DNA of 64,000 bases from Palsa-504 sp963753225 (lineage in GTDB: Bacteria > Actinomycetota > Actinomycetes > Streptosporangiales > Streptosporangiaceae): contig CAVWBQ010000024.1 in assembly GCA_963753225.1 (NCBI GenBank), positions 1 through 64,000 of the forward strand, given 5' to 3'. A program made the translations under genes and the position numbers. A model generated the notes under the pieces. The model made no database searches and was not told the origin of the DNA. It worked only from the letters and a program-made list of their open reading frames with translations. Position 1 is the stretch's first letter. The number at the start of each line of letters is the position of its first letter. Shown piece by piece: positions 36,848 to 46,142 of this stretch.

Positions 36848-37979
36848 ATGCTAGCTCCTTCGTAACTATTCAGGTATCTGGTCAGACGTCGATCAGATCG
36901 CCCTCACTCAGGCCTCCCATCTGATTGTCCCGCGCGAGGAACCCCATCGGCTTCTGGCCAGTATTTTTTTGCGTGAGCAGGCCGCGAGCCGAAATTATCT
37001 CACCGCTGATCTCCGAGCCGAGCACGGTTATCCGACCGGCCCCGGCAATTATCCCGGTAATTGCTGATCTTCCTTCTCCTGGTGACGGGGCCTGGTTATG
37101 GTCGCCCGTGACCAGGTCGGGAGCCAGACCCGCAAGATCGCCCGACCGTCTCAGCCAGTATTTTCTCAGGCTGAGATTCGAACCATAGCTAGGATGGGTA
37201 AACTTTGCAAGTCTGGTAATGGTCCCATCGGCCGCTATAGGCGCTTAAGCCACAGCGGGCACGGATTGTTTCCCCGAATTGTTGTAACTTAAAGCTATTG
37301 GTTTTTGCGCTTTGTTACAACCCCGCAGCTCGGCCGGCGCCTCACGAAGCGCCACCAGGACTTCACTGCTGGTCGCCGAAAGTTTCGCATCGCGCGCCGC
37401 GCGATGCGAAGCACCATTGACGCCGGAGAGGCCGGGGTTCCCCTCAAACCGTGGAGACTTCCTCGCCGCGGATTCGTGTAATTTTGCTGCTTCTCCTGAC
37501 TATCGAACGCCAGTTCACTTTGTTCCTGGCATCCGGGTATCCGTAGACGCCCGCCACGGCGGGGTCTTGCGCGACGCATCGGCTTGACGATCTTGCCGAC
37601 GGACAGCAGATCAGGGTAACGGACCTAACTGTGCCAGGATTAGCAGATATCTCTGCAGGTAGAAGGCTTAGTGGAAATGCAGTAAAAGAATCGTGGTTTT
37701 GCCGATGACAGCCTGCTCCAGCGCCGCCCACGCCGCCGCGGTGTCCGGAGCCGCCAGGCCCGGGCGGTCGGCGTCGCCGGCCCGGCGGTGCCGGGTGGGG
37801 TCAGACCGGGGCGCCCTGCCGGGATTGCTCCCGTGGCGGCGATCCCCCGCACTGTGGGACTTATCAAAGACCGCTCTAGCCGCCAGAGAGTCACATTCTC
37901 CGAATACCTGCGCGAAAGCGGCGGGGTGATTGGGGCGGATGAGGTAGGTGCGATCCCAGCGCGAGGGCCGTCCGCGCGT
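36848..37979. other. 1.1-kb region without a supported gene
   Basis: The part 36900-37680 has low GC for this genome and no frame with family features. From about 37690 GC rises again. Open frames here are short or antisense and lack ribosome binding sites. A 5' extension of the HTH gene at 37980 up to 37788 is open but unlikely. Confidence 0.45.
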
Positions 37980-38429
37980 ATGCCTCCGTTGCAGAACCGT
38001 GAGCCGCTGGCGTTGCGCGCGCTGGCCCATCCGCTCCGCTGGAAACTGCTCGACCTGCTGAACAGCGAGCAGGCGGCGATGGCGACCCGGTGCGCCGAGG
38101 TGCTGGGCGAGAGCGTGGCCAGCTGCGGTTACCACCTGGGCATCCTGGCTAAGTACGGCTACATCGAGCCGATCCCTGGCCGGGCGGGCCGGGAGAAGCC
38201 ATGGCGGCTGATCAGCCGGCGTCAGGACCTGTCTCCGGGCGGCCATGATGAGTCCGGCGTGCTGGCGGCGCGGGCGGCGACCGAGGTGTTCCTTGATCAC
38301 GAGCTCGCGCGGATCAAGGACCGGCGCCGCCGCGGTGAGGAGCCGGACGAGTGGCGCGAGGACAGTCACCTGTTTGGCGCGACCCACTGGATGACGGCGG
38401 CCGAGCTCAGCGAGGTGGGGAGCAGTTGA
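37980..38429 (+). CDS. ArsR-like winged-helix transcriptional regulator
   Basis: The 149-residue protein has an ArsR-type winged helix at residues 10-75 (LALRALAHPLRWKLLDLLNSEQAAMATRCAEVLGESVASCGYHLGILAKYGYIE), followed by a helical acidic C-terminus ending HWMTAAELSEVGSS. This architecture is common in actinobacterial regulators with a C-terminal dimer or sensing region. No metal-binding Cys is seen. The start is ambiguous, since GTG 37924 is in frame, but ATG 37980 places the HTH near the N-terminus as usual. It overlaps the next gene in TGATG. Confidence 0.82.
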   Translation: MPPLQNREPLALRALAHPLRWKLLDLLNSEQAAMATRCAEVLGESVASCGYHLGILAKYGYIEPIPGRAGREKPWRLISRRQDLSPGGHDESGVLAARAATEVFLDHELARIKDRRRRGEEPDEWREDSHLFGATHWMTAAELSEVGSS

Positions 38430-38632
38430 TGGAGATCTCCCTCAGCTACCGGGTGCTGCTTCTGGCGGTGGTCGGCGTGGTCGGAGCGTGCGCCGTGGTC
38501 ATCCTGACCCGGCCGGCTCCCGAGCCAGCTGCGGCTCCCGAGCCAGCTGCGGCTCCCGAGCTGCGGCCCGCCGCCGGCCTTGAGCCGAACCCGCGAAAAA
38601 ACGTAGCGGAAACCAGCGTCCGTCCCGGCTAG
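38429..38632 (+). CDS. Small single-pass membrane/secreted protein coupled to the HTH regulator
   Basis: The 67-residue protein begins MEISLSYRVLLLAVVGVVGA, one hydrophobic helix with a Cys at about 21, followed by PEPAAAPEPAAAPE repeats. Its ATG shares two bases with the TGA of the regulator (TGATG) and lies behind GGTGGGGAG, so translation is probably coupled. It could be a small membrane protein or a processed peptide. The pairing with a regulator suggests a local regulatory role, but nothing proves it. Confidence 0.6.
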   Translation: MEISLSYRVLLLAVVGVVGACAVVILTRPAPEPAAAPEPAAAPELRPAAGLEPNPRKNVAETSVRPG

Positions 38633-38662
38633 CCTGAGCGGCAGGCGATCAAAGGCGGTCCG

Positions 38663-38995
38663 GTGAAGTTCAACCACATCGGGATCCCGACCGCGGGCTC
38701 CTTCGGCGGCGAGATCCCGCTGCCGCATCTGAAGATGACAGTCAGCGATCATCAGGCCAATCCGTTCGGCATCCAGTGGCAGCGATACTGGGACGACGCG
38801 CCCTATCCCGACCTGGTCAAGACGGTGCCGCACGTGGCCTTCGAGGTCGATGACCTGACGGCCGCCCTCGAAGGCCAGCACGTCATCATCGAGCCGAACA
38901 GTCCCAGCAAGGGCGTCATGGTCGCCTTCATCGAGGTCAGCGGGGCGCCGGTGGAGCTCATGCAGATCGACCACCAGGTCCGCCCGGACCTATGA
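38663..38995 (+). CDS. VOC (glyoxalase/bleomycin resistance) family protein
   Basis: The 110-residue protein starts with GTG 38663 after AAAGGCGG and begins MKFNHIGIPTAGSF. It has the beta-alpha-beta-beta-beta pattern of one VOC module, with candidate metal ligands His6 (FNHIG), His in VKTVPHVAFEVDDL and Glu in APVELMQID. The N-terminal VOC unit appears shortened, so it may work as a dimer. The substrate is unknown. It follows the HTH/small membrane protein pair by 30 bases and may belong to the same unit. Confidence 0.82.
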   Translation: MKFNHIGIPTAGSFGGEIPLPHLKMTVSDHQANPFGIQWQRYWDDAPYPDLVKTVPHVAFEVDDLTAALEGQHVIIEPNSPSKGVMVAFIEVSGAPVELMQIDHQVRPDL

Positions 38996-39158
38996 CCGCC
39001 TTACCTGCATTTGCCTGTGATCGCAAGGGTCCGATTTGGGGGGTTTCCGCGGTCATGGTGACCTGGTCGGGGATGGCTGAATCTGCTCCCTGTCCCTGAT
39101 AGCTGCCGGGTTCTGCGAGCGGGCGGGCGTGTCACAGGGGCGCGCAGCGTCCCGCGTA

Positions 39159-40970
39159 GCAAAGCCGCGAAGTTAAGGGTCGGGCGGGATTGTCGAGGGG
39201 GTGCTCGCTGGCGGCGTGTTGAGTTTGTAGGTACCGAAGCCGGTGCGGGTGAAGAAGCCCAGGCGTGTCCATTCGCCGAGCTGGGTGAGCATGTTCCGGG
39301 GTTTGACGCCCAGGAGGATGGCGAGTTCATGGCCGCTCCAGTCGCGCGGGGGCTGGCCTGTGATGATGGCGGTGATCCGCTCCCGGCGGGTGGCCGGCCC
39401 GGGCGGGCGAGGCGGGCGGGGCGTGCTGCGGTCGCGGTAGGTCCTGCCGGGCTTGAGGTCGACGGGCGGGGTGCAGATGGCGATGTCGATCGCGGTGATG
39501 GCGGCGGGGTGGGCCGGCCGTCCGTCGTCCCGGTTCAGGTACCGGGAGGTGGCGCATTTGACCTTGCGGGCGCTGAACCGGGGGCGGCGGGCGGGCAGCA
39601 GCGTGGCCAGCACGGCCCGGCCGATCACGCCGGGCAGGTCGGACGGGCCGTCCGGGCAGATCCCGGCGGCAGCGGTGAGCTGGTCTTTGGCGGCTTCCAT
39701 CGCGGTGGTGAAGCTGGCCCGGTCCGGGTCGGTGCCCGGGCAGGTCTCCACCGCGGTGACCATGGCCATGCGCAGCAGCTGGTACAGCGTGAGCAGGGCC
39801 CAGGTCTCCTGCTCCAGGCCGGGCCGGTCGCCCGAGCGCAGCACATGGCCGCCGAGCAGGGTGTGCCGCAGGGCGAAGTAGGCGGACTCGATCTCCCAGC
39901 GCTCGTGATAAAGCCGGACCACGGTGGCCGCCGGGAACCGGCGGTGGTCCATCAGCGTGGTGATGAGCCGGTAACCGTCGCGGACCCGGCTGCCGTCGGC
40001 GCCGGTCATCGTCAGGGTGGCCTCGATGATCCGGACCTTCAGCCCGTCCAGGCACGACAGGTAGGAGCCGTCGGGCAGGTGGCCCAGGACGTACGGGTGG
40101 CGGGTGGACTTGGCCCGCGCCAGCAGCAGCGCGCCGGTGGCCGCGACCTCGCCTAGGAACGCGTTGGCGTCGAAGGCCCGGTCCAGCAGGATGAGCATGC
40201 CCGCGCGCAGCAGCGGCAGCAGCCGCCGGGCCACGGTAGCCTCGTCCCGGTCCGCCGCCGACCCGAGCGCGGCGCCGAGCAGGCCGCGGGTGCCGGTCTC
40301 GGCCAGGGTCATCAGCCGCAGCGTCGGATACCCGGCAAAGCCCATCCGGTACCGGATCCGGCCCAGCCAGCAGCGATTACGGCCGGTGTCGGGGACCTTG
40401 AGCGAGTTGCAGCCGTCGAAGGCGACCGTGCGCAGCCCGCCGAACCGCACCCCCGGCGTGCCAGGCTGGGCCAGCGGCCCGGCGACCACCTCGAACAAGG
40501 CCTTCAGCGGCGCCGGGCCGAGCCGCCGGCGCAGGTCACGCAGCGCCTTCTCCGACGGGCACGGCACGGCCATCCCCGCCAGCCCCGCGGTCAGCTTGGC
40601 CCAGACCCGCGCATAGCCCAGCCGGGGATACATCCCCAGCGCCAGAACGAAGTACACCCCGACCCGGGACGGCAGATCGCGGAGCCGGCGCTGCACCGTC
40701 TTTGTCTGCTCCAGGGTGTCATCGACCAGCTCGAACGGCAGGTACTGCGTTAATTCGCCCAGGTGGCCCGGGGCGAATATCCCCGCGGCGACGGTGACGG
40801 CGCGCGTGATCGTGGTGGTGGCAGACTGAGTACGCAACGGGACCTCCGGTGTCAGGGACGATCGTGACGGATCAACCCCGATCTACCAGAGGTCCCGTCT
40901 TCCTGCCACCGCACGCCGTCAGGCGATCGCCCTTGACATGATCACAGGTCGTTTAACTTCGCGGCTTTGC
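39159..40970 (-). mobile_element. Intact IS4-family insertion sequence with 18-base perfect inverted repeats
   Basis: The ends carry GCAAAGCCGCGAAGTTAA at 39159-39176 and its exact complement at 40953-40970, giving an element of 1,812 bases. One full-length transposase gene on the minus strand fills it, and its TAA stop lies within the left inverted repeat. No target duplication is obvious next to the repeats. The uninterrupted gene suggests recent insertion or continued activity. Confidence 0.85.
39173..40837 (-). CDS. IS4-family transposase
   Basis: The 554-residue DDE transposase has an N-terminal InsG-like domain (GIFAPGHLGELTQYLPFELVDDTLEQT, VGVYFVLALGMYPRLGYARVW). The catalytic core has the first Asp in RTVAFDGCNSLKVPD and the second in MLILLDRAFDANAFL. 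The YREK-type signature with the Glu is LYHERWEIESAYFALRHTLLG. The C-terminal 60 residues form an HTH-like tail (WSGHELAILLGVKPRNMLTQLGEWTRLGFF). It is complete and lies inside perfect terminal repeats. Confidence 0.93.
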   Translation of the reverse strand: MRTQSATTTITRAVTVAAGIFAPGHLGELTQYLPFELVDDTLEQTKTVQRRLRDLPSRVGVYFVLALGMYPRLGYARVWAKLTAGLAGMAVPCPSEKALRDLRRRLGPAPLKALFEVVAGPLAQPGTPGVRFGGLRTVAFDGCNSLKVPDTGRNRCWLGRIRYRMGFAGYPTLRLMTLAETGTRGLLGAALGSAADRDEATVARRLLPLLRAGMLILLDRAFDANAFLGEVAATGALLLARAKSTRHPYVLGHLPDGSYLSCLDGLKVRIIEATLTMTGADGSRVRDGYRLITTLMDHRRFPAATVVRLYHERWEIESAYFALRHTLLGGHVLRSGDRPGLEQETWALLTLYQLLRMAMVTAVETCPGTDPDRASFTTAMEAAKDQLTAAAGICPDGPSDLPGVIGRAVLATLLPARRPRFSARKVKCATSRYLNRDDGRPAHPAAITAIDIAICTPPVDLKPGRTYRDRSTPRPPRPPGPATRRERITAIITGQPPRDWSGHELAILLGVKPRNMLTQLGEWTRLGFFTRTGFGTYKLNTPPASTPSTIPPDP

Positions 40971-41256
40971 CGGTTCAGCCGGCACCGCAGGCGCCCTTGA
41001 CGCGGAGGGCCGCGATCCGATAATCGGGCGGCGGGGAACAGGACGGGTGTGCGGTTGTGGTGGCTGCGGGCCCCATGGGCAGCTCCGGTGCTGGCGCGCC
41101 TGGCTGCGGTCATCCCTCCGGGTGGCCCGCGGCTCGCGGCCGCGGGGCATGGGGCTGGTCCGCGCGGGCAGCGGGATCAATCAGGAGCACGGCCGCGCCG
41201 CGCGGGGCGGGGGCCAGACATGGGGGCGATCACGCGCTGCCCGCGGCCGGGCCTGC

Positions 41257-42325
41257 TCACCCTGCCTCCTGCTGTGCGGTGCGGGCGGTCAGGGACCTGA
41301 CGTGCCCGTCGCGCATCGCGTAGAAGACGCAGGTGAGCAGCTTGCGGGCCGCGGCGACCTTGGCGATGTTGCGCGCCTGGATGCCGCGGCGGGCGATGAT
41401 GGCGTCCTTGAGCTCGTGCACCGGGGTGCCGGCCGGGGTGCGCTGGACCGCCTCGATCAGCGCCCAGCGCAGCGGCCGCGAGCCCTGCTTGGTGATCCGG
41501 CCGCGGATCACCTTGGTGTCGGACTCATAGTGCCGCGGGGTCAGCCCGGCCCGGAAGCACGCGAGCTGGTCCGCGCTGGCGAAGCGGTGCACGTCGCCGA
41601 TCTCGGCGACGAAGATCGCCGCCGATCACCGGACCGACCCCGTTGATCGAGAGCAACGCCCGGTACTCCTTGGTGTCTTTGAGCCGGCAAACGCGGTCTC
41701 GACCTCGAGCCGGACGATCTCGGTGGACAACGTCGCCAGGGATCCGCCGCTGCGAAGCGACCCTGCTGGCATACGGCTCGGGCAGCACCAGGCCGTCGAG
41801 GGATCGTGGCCCCGACCGGGACCGAAGATGTCCGCGATCTGCGGGATCACCCCCACACTTCCCGAGCACCGCGTGGACACTGGCCCTCACCGCCGCCCGG
41901 GTCGTGCACCAACTTGTGCCGGTAACGGACCAGCTCCCGCAGCTCCCGGACCTCCGGCGGGGCGATCCACGCCCGCGCGAGCCGGCCCAAACGCAGCAGG
42001 TCCGCGAGCTCGCGGGCGTCCAGGGCGTCGGTCTTCGCCCGCCGGTGGTCTGCATCGACTTGACCCCCCGCGGATGCGCGAGCACCACCTCGAACCCCGC
42101 GTCGGTGGACGCGGCTTTTCGACCGCCCAGTACCAGCCGTAGCAGGCCTCCAGCACCACCTTGGGGTGCAGGCCCGCCCTGCGCGATCTCCGCCGCCAGC
42201 CGCGCCGGGCTGTTGGTGATCCGCGCCGTGCCGAGCTTCTGGCCATCCTCGGTCATCCTGACCAGCACCGACCGGCGGCGGTGCAGGTCCATGCCCACGA
42301 TCTGCGGGCCGTCGTACGCTTCCAC
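41257..42325 (-). pseudogene. IS110-family transposase, broken by frameshifts
   Basis: Minus-strand pieces match an IS110 transposase: the DEDD N-terminal domain IVGMDLHRRRSVLVRMTEDG, the middle VVLAHPRGVKSMQTTGGR and KLVHD segments, and the C-terminal transposase_20 part FRAGLTPRHYESDTKVIRGRITKQGSRPLRWALIEAVQ, which ends at 41257. At least four frame changes lie between. GTG 42325 is a possible start. IS110 elements lack inverted repeats, so exact ends cannot be drawn. Confidence 0.8.
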
Positions 42326-42674
42326 AAGGGGCCTCCCATCGTCGTAGATGACGTAGACACCCCGAGCATGAACTCTCGGGACAGCTACGGGGAGCGGGAG
42401 GCCCCGCTCCTTCATGGCATCAGGAGTCCTGGACTCTCAGGTCAAGACCCCAGCGCCAGGCTAAATTACGGGTTCGTATCCCATAGTGCGTCGACGTCAT
42501 GGACAGCCCGCCCCTACTGTCCCCCACCCCGCACGCCAGCACCAGCCCCGACCCGGACGCGGCAGCGCCCCAACCCGCCGCGACCGGCACCGGCTAATTT
42601 TCACGTGGCGCGACCATCCCCCAGGTGAGATGGCTAAATTGATAAAAGTCAGGTAACACGGAGTGTCGTCGAGA

Positions 42675-42808
42675 CGGCCCGCGATAATAGCCGCTTCGGG
42701 TCGTACGCTGACGGACTGGGGATGCCGTCGCGGGTGAGGTCTTCGGCAATGGCGTAGAACCCGTGCCCAGCGATGAACTCGCTGAAGATCCGCTTGACCG
42801 CCGGGGCC
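42675..42808 (-). pseudogene. Fragment of a large serine recombinase
   Basis: One minus-strand frame reads APAVKRIFSEFIAGHGFYAI followed by AEDLTRDGIPSPSAYDPKRL. This is the hallmark recombinase-domain segment that follows the resolvase domain in large serine integrases and transposases. Only about 43 residues remain, with no catalytic domain nearby. It marks another lost mobile element next to the STAND gene. Confidence 0.65.
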
Positions 42809-42933
42809 GACGTAAGCATATTCATGCGACGCCACCGCAGTGCAAATCACCGCTGAGCTTGCCTCCATTGTCCAGGCACTAGGCGAGGTTACGCACGTCC
42901 CAAAACACCAAGACCAAATGGACAAGCATAAAG

Positions 42934-45834
42934 TCATTGGTTTTCCAGCAACTCCTCCGCTTGACGACGGAGCTCGTTGTCTTGGCCTAGGCTTCTAGAG
43001 CTCTTACTTATCACCTGCCTGGCCGCCGCCTCTGCCTGTTTGGTCTCGCCGGCGCGCTGGAAACAATATGCTGCGGCTAGCAGTACTTGCAAAACGTCTG
43101 GATGATCTTCAGGTAGTACCAAGCTAAGGCCAGTAAGTGCCGAAGTGAACTGATCTATTGCCTGTGCATATTTGTTAAGGTAGCAATTTGCTTTCGCCAG
43201 CGAGGCCAGCAGCAAAAGAGTATCTAGATTATCTTGGCCAAGCACTTCGGCCATTTTAGGATAAAGTGCAGCATACTCTGCAGCCGCCACATCAGCGCGC
43301 CCACTTTCTAGCACCACATCAACAAAGATGTTGCGCGCCATCAGAGTGTAGTGGTGTTCCTCACCCAGCGAACTTTGAGCCGTACTGACGACGGCGGTCA
43401 TCAGATCTTCTGCCGCGCCTAGATTCCCAATCGCGCTCAAGAGCGTCGCATAGTTACATGCTGCGGCTATGCTGTCCGGATGACTCTCGCCCAACTGCGA
43501 ATTACGGTAGGCAACTACATCTCCCATAAGAGACGCGGCCTCTTCAATATTACCCATGTCACGCAGAATGCCGCACAAGTTATTTGTAAATGCGATAATT
43601 CTTCGCCGGTCCTGGTCGCGGGCAAGCTCTATTTCAAGACCTTTTCTCGCCAACCTCTCCGCTTCCGCGAGATTTCCTAGTTCGTAATGCAGCAAAGACA
43701 GATTCAACATCGATGCTATGCTATCGGAATCCGTTTCGCCGAACTCACGGACACGTGCTCCGAAAACTACCGAGTGCAGATCTAGGGCTTCGTTTCGATC
43801 CCCTAGATCCGATAGCAAATTGGCCAAGTCGCTGCCACTAGTGAGCGCCAGCCTCGAGTTAATTCCCATCAGATCCTTACGGATCTCGAAAGCTGCCCTG
43901 GCGAATCGCTCAGCTTGCCGGTATTGCGAGATACTGCGAAGATAGCGGACTACGGACGAGTAAAAATCTGCAGCGATAATCGCTCCTTTCCCTGAGGTCA
44001 CACTGTGCTCAAGCAGCGCCTCGGCGTGGGGAAGAAGTACTGCGCACCGATTCCAGCTAGCTGGCATATCACCATTGTGCGGAAAGCTATCGTTCAAGCC
44101 CGCCGCCGCAGCCGAAAATGCCAGGGTAGAACCTTTCATCGACTCAGCAGACGGGCGGGTCATAGCCGATTGGTGTTCAGCTTCCGCGTCACGTAGTATC
44201 GCTTGGAGCGTTAGCTGCTGAGTAGTTGCGTGAATCTTGACACCAGCTGGTGGCTCGATACTTATCAGCGATAGCTTCCGAAGGGCTCTGATATTCATAT
44301 CGAATTCGATCAGGGAATCAGTGATTTCTGCATCCTCTCCAGAGCCAACCTGCTCTTGAGCCCGAGTCGCGAAGCTCAATACTTCGACCGGGAGGACTGT
44401 GCTTGAAAGAAAAGCCATTGAATCCAGGATTTTTCTGGCGGCAGCCTGTTCACTCTCTAGGAGCTCTACACTCTGACGCCATACAGTTGCCACGTCTTCC
44501 AGATGAGATGATGGAGCGTCTTGTGAAAGCATTCTTTGTGGGTCGCGAATATAGCGCTCCAGAAACCCGCGAAGGCCACAAGCAGTCGCGCGGCAATAAG
44601 AAGCAACCTGTTCAAGCGCAAGTGGTAGGTTGCCGACCGCGGCAGACAGCCGAGATGCCGACAGAAAGTCATCATCACCTGTTCTCTCGAGAAGGTACTG
44701 TGCACCGATTGTTGCGTCAAAACATGATATCTCGAAAGCATCCCGTGCGAGCCCACTGATTTCTCTACATGTTACGATAACCATGGCACTGCTATTAACT
44801 ATTACATCAGGCAGAATAGCGCAATCTCTAAGATCATCGAGAATGATCAGCCAATCACGGCTCAGCTCTACATTTTCTGCAATAAGGTGGGAAACATCCC
44901 CAGCGCGAATCTCTCTATTTGAAAGTCCAAGTTTCTGCGCCAGCTGCTCAAGACCTGAGGTTAGAGACAACGACGTGGCGCAATCGATCCACCAGCCTGC
45001 TGTCGCGTCAGATCTCCTAGACCAAGCAAACGCCTGAGCTATCTGCGACTTCCCCACTCCGGGAAATCCGTATATAAATAGTGGAGGTGCCGTGTCAGAC
45101 GAGAAATGATCTGATACTCTAGCCAGCTCTTCCGATCGGTGACTAAATCCGACAACTGGCGCGGGTATGTTCCATAGGCCAACCGCCTTTGTTCTGTCCA
45201 AATTAAAAGTGCGTGCCAAAGGGAGGACAACGGTCTCAACCTTGCCTGCCAGACCGATGCGACCGAGAATTTTTTCGATCGGCAAAGCATATAGAACATT
45301 GCTGGCAAATCGTCGCGACGAAATGGCAGCTATCCGCAGATGGACTTGTTCGATGAGCATGCCAACTACTACGTTCGGAGCAGCCGCTAGCGAAACGGCA
45401 CCTCCTGAATAGCCGACATAATCTCCCAAATAACCATAGCTATTGAGCTGCAGCACCGATATCGGATTGTCGGCAGAATTGAGGATTTCATGATCTGCGA
45501 CGGTTATATGGCCTTCGAGCACAGGATCGTTGCCGAGACTTCGCGTGTTGACTCTCCAGCCCTCGCCGTCGCGTCCACGTCGGAATCTAAAAGCGCATGG
45601 AACTTCGGTAGACGGCTGTAGCACCGCTATATCAAGGTAGTCGTCAACCTCTACCGCTTCAATTTCAACAGAGCGTTCTGCTTGCCGGCCAGAATTTGCA
45701 TCTGTGAACACGAATCTTATCGTCGAGGCGCCGGCATTCCCGATTACATGTGCAGCAGTAATTATCTTGTCTTTGCTTACAGAAAAGCCTGCACCGCGAG
45801 AGCGTCCATCTATTATGATACGCCCGTGAGTCAT
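42934..45834 (-). CDS. Trypsin-like protease fused to NB-ARC/STAND NTPase and TPR repeats
   Basis: The 966-residue protein has three parts. Residues 1-200 form a trypsin-fold protease with His29 (ITAAHVIG), Asp68 (DDYLDIAVL) and Ser143 (VGYSGGAV) all present. Residues about 225-560 form a STAND NTPase with Walker A GFPGVGKS (256-263), Walker B LIILDD (329-334) and the GNLPLAL motif (401-407). Residues about 600-966 are TPR repeats. No signal peptide is seen, so the protease is cytoplasmic. In such proteins the TPR region is thought to sense a trigger and the NTPase to oligomerise and switch on the effector. The gene overlaps the upstream Trypco1-like gene by four bases. Codon use is AT-richer than in the core genome, indicating transfer. 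Confidence 0.88.
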   Translation of the reverse strand: MTHGRIIIDGRSRGAGFSVSKDKIITAAHVIGNAGASTIRFVFTDANSGRQAERSVEIEAVEVDDYLDIAVLQPSTEVPCAFRFRRGRDGEGWRVNTRSLGNDPVLEGHITVADHEILNSADNPISVLQLNSYGYLGDYVGYSGGAVSLAAAPNVVVGMLIEQVHLRIAAISSRRFASNVLYALPIEKILGRIGLAGKVETVVLPLARTFNLDRTKAVGLWNIPAPVVGFSHRSEELARVSDHFSSDTAPPLFIYGFPGVGKSQIAQAFAWSRRSDATAGWWIDCATSLSLTSGLEQLAQKLGLSNREIRAGDVSHLIAENVELSRDWLIILDDLRDCAILPDVIVNSSAMVIVTCREISGLARDAFEISCFDATIGAQYLLERTGDDDFLSASRLSAAVGNLPLALEQVASYCRATACGLRGFLERYIRDPQRMLSQDAPSSHLEDVATVWRQSVELLESEQAAARKILDSMAFLSSTVLPVEVLSFATRAQEQVGSGEDAEITDSLIEFDMNIRALRKLSLISIEPPAGVKIHATTQQLTLQAILRDAEAEHQSAMTRPSAESMKGSTLAFSAAAAGLNDSFPHNGDMPASWNRCAVLLPHAEALLEHSVTSGKGAIIAADFYSSVVRYLRSISQYRQAERFARAAFEIRKDLMGINSRLALTSGSDLANLLSDLGDRNEALDLHSVVFGARVREFGETDSDSIASMLNLSLLHYELGNLAEAERLARKGLEIELARDQDRRRIIAFTNNLCGILRDMGNIEEAASLMGDVVAYRNSQLGESHPDSIAAACNYATLLSAIGNLGAAEDLMTAVVSTAQSSLGEEHHYTLMARNIFVDVVLESGRADVAAAEYAALYPKMAEVLGQDNLDTLLLLASLAKANCYLNKYAQAIDQFTSALTGLSLVLPEDHPDVLQVLLAAAYCFQRAGETKQAEAAARQVISKSSRSLGQDNELRRQAEELLENQ

Positions 45835-46142
45835 GGCTGATGCTTACGTCTGTATGTGACCTCTATTCCAAATACCGCCTCGGCCGAGGCTTTAGCCAGG
45901 ATCGCGCCGGTTTCAGCTGCAAGCGTGACGCCAAACGAGATCTTAAATTCTTCTTGAATCCATGGTTCTGAGACTTCTGTGATTTTAAGGCTTGAACTAG
46001 CTATGCTAGTCCCAACTGCTATCGCTTTTCTTATTTCATCCAATCGATTGCCGATGGACTCTACAACGTCTTCCCGCCACCCTATCTCGCGATTATCACG
46101 CAAAGACACGACCTGAATAAGGACATCACTATCGCCTGGCAT
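45831..46142 (-). CDS. Trypco1-like small protein (trypsin-co-occurring domain)
   Basis: The 103-residue protein ends with EFKISFGVTLAAETGAILAKASAEAVFGIEVTYRR. This closely follows the conserved ending of trypsin-co-occurring domain 1 proteins (FGVKLSAEAGAVIA...). Such proteins are encoded beside trypsin-like effector genes in predicted conflict systems. An N-terminal beta part (DVLIQVVSLRDN) precedes a helix with GNRLDEIRKAI. It overlaps the protease-STAND gene in ATGA, so the two are translated together. Its job may be to restrain or guide the protease, which is inference from the constant pairing. Confidence 0.68.
   Translation of the reverse strand: MPGDSDVLIQVVSLRDNREIGWREDVVESIGNRLDEIRKAIAVGTSIASSSLKITEVSEPWIQEEFKISFGVTLAAETGAILAKASAEAVFGIEVTYRRKHQP

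Noticed and set aside
37668..38387. Minus-strand frame opposite the ArsR-like gene
   Set aside because: It is a shadow of the HTH gene, whose winged-helix motif and operon structure are clear on the plus strand.
42470..42500. Possible tRNA-like GGGTTCGTATCCC segment
   Set aside because: No acceptor, D or anticodon stems can be formed around it.
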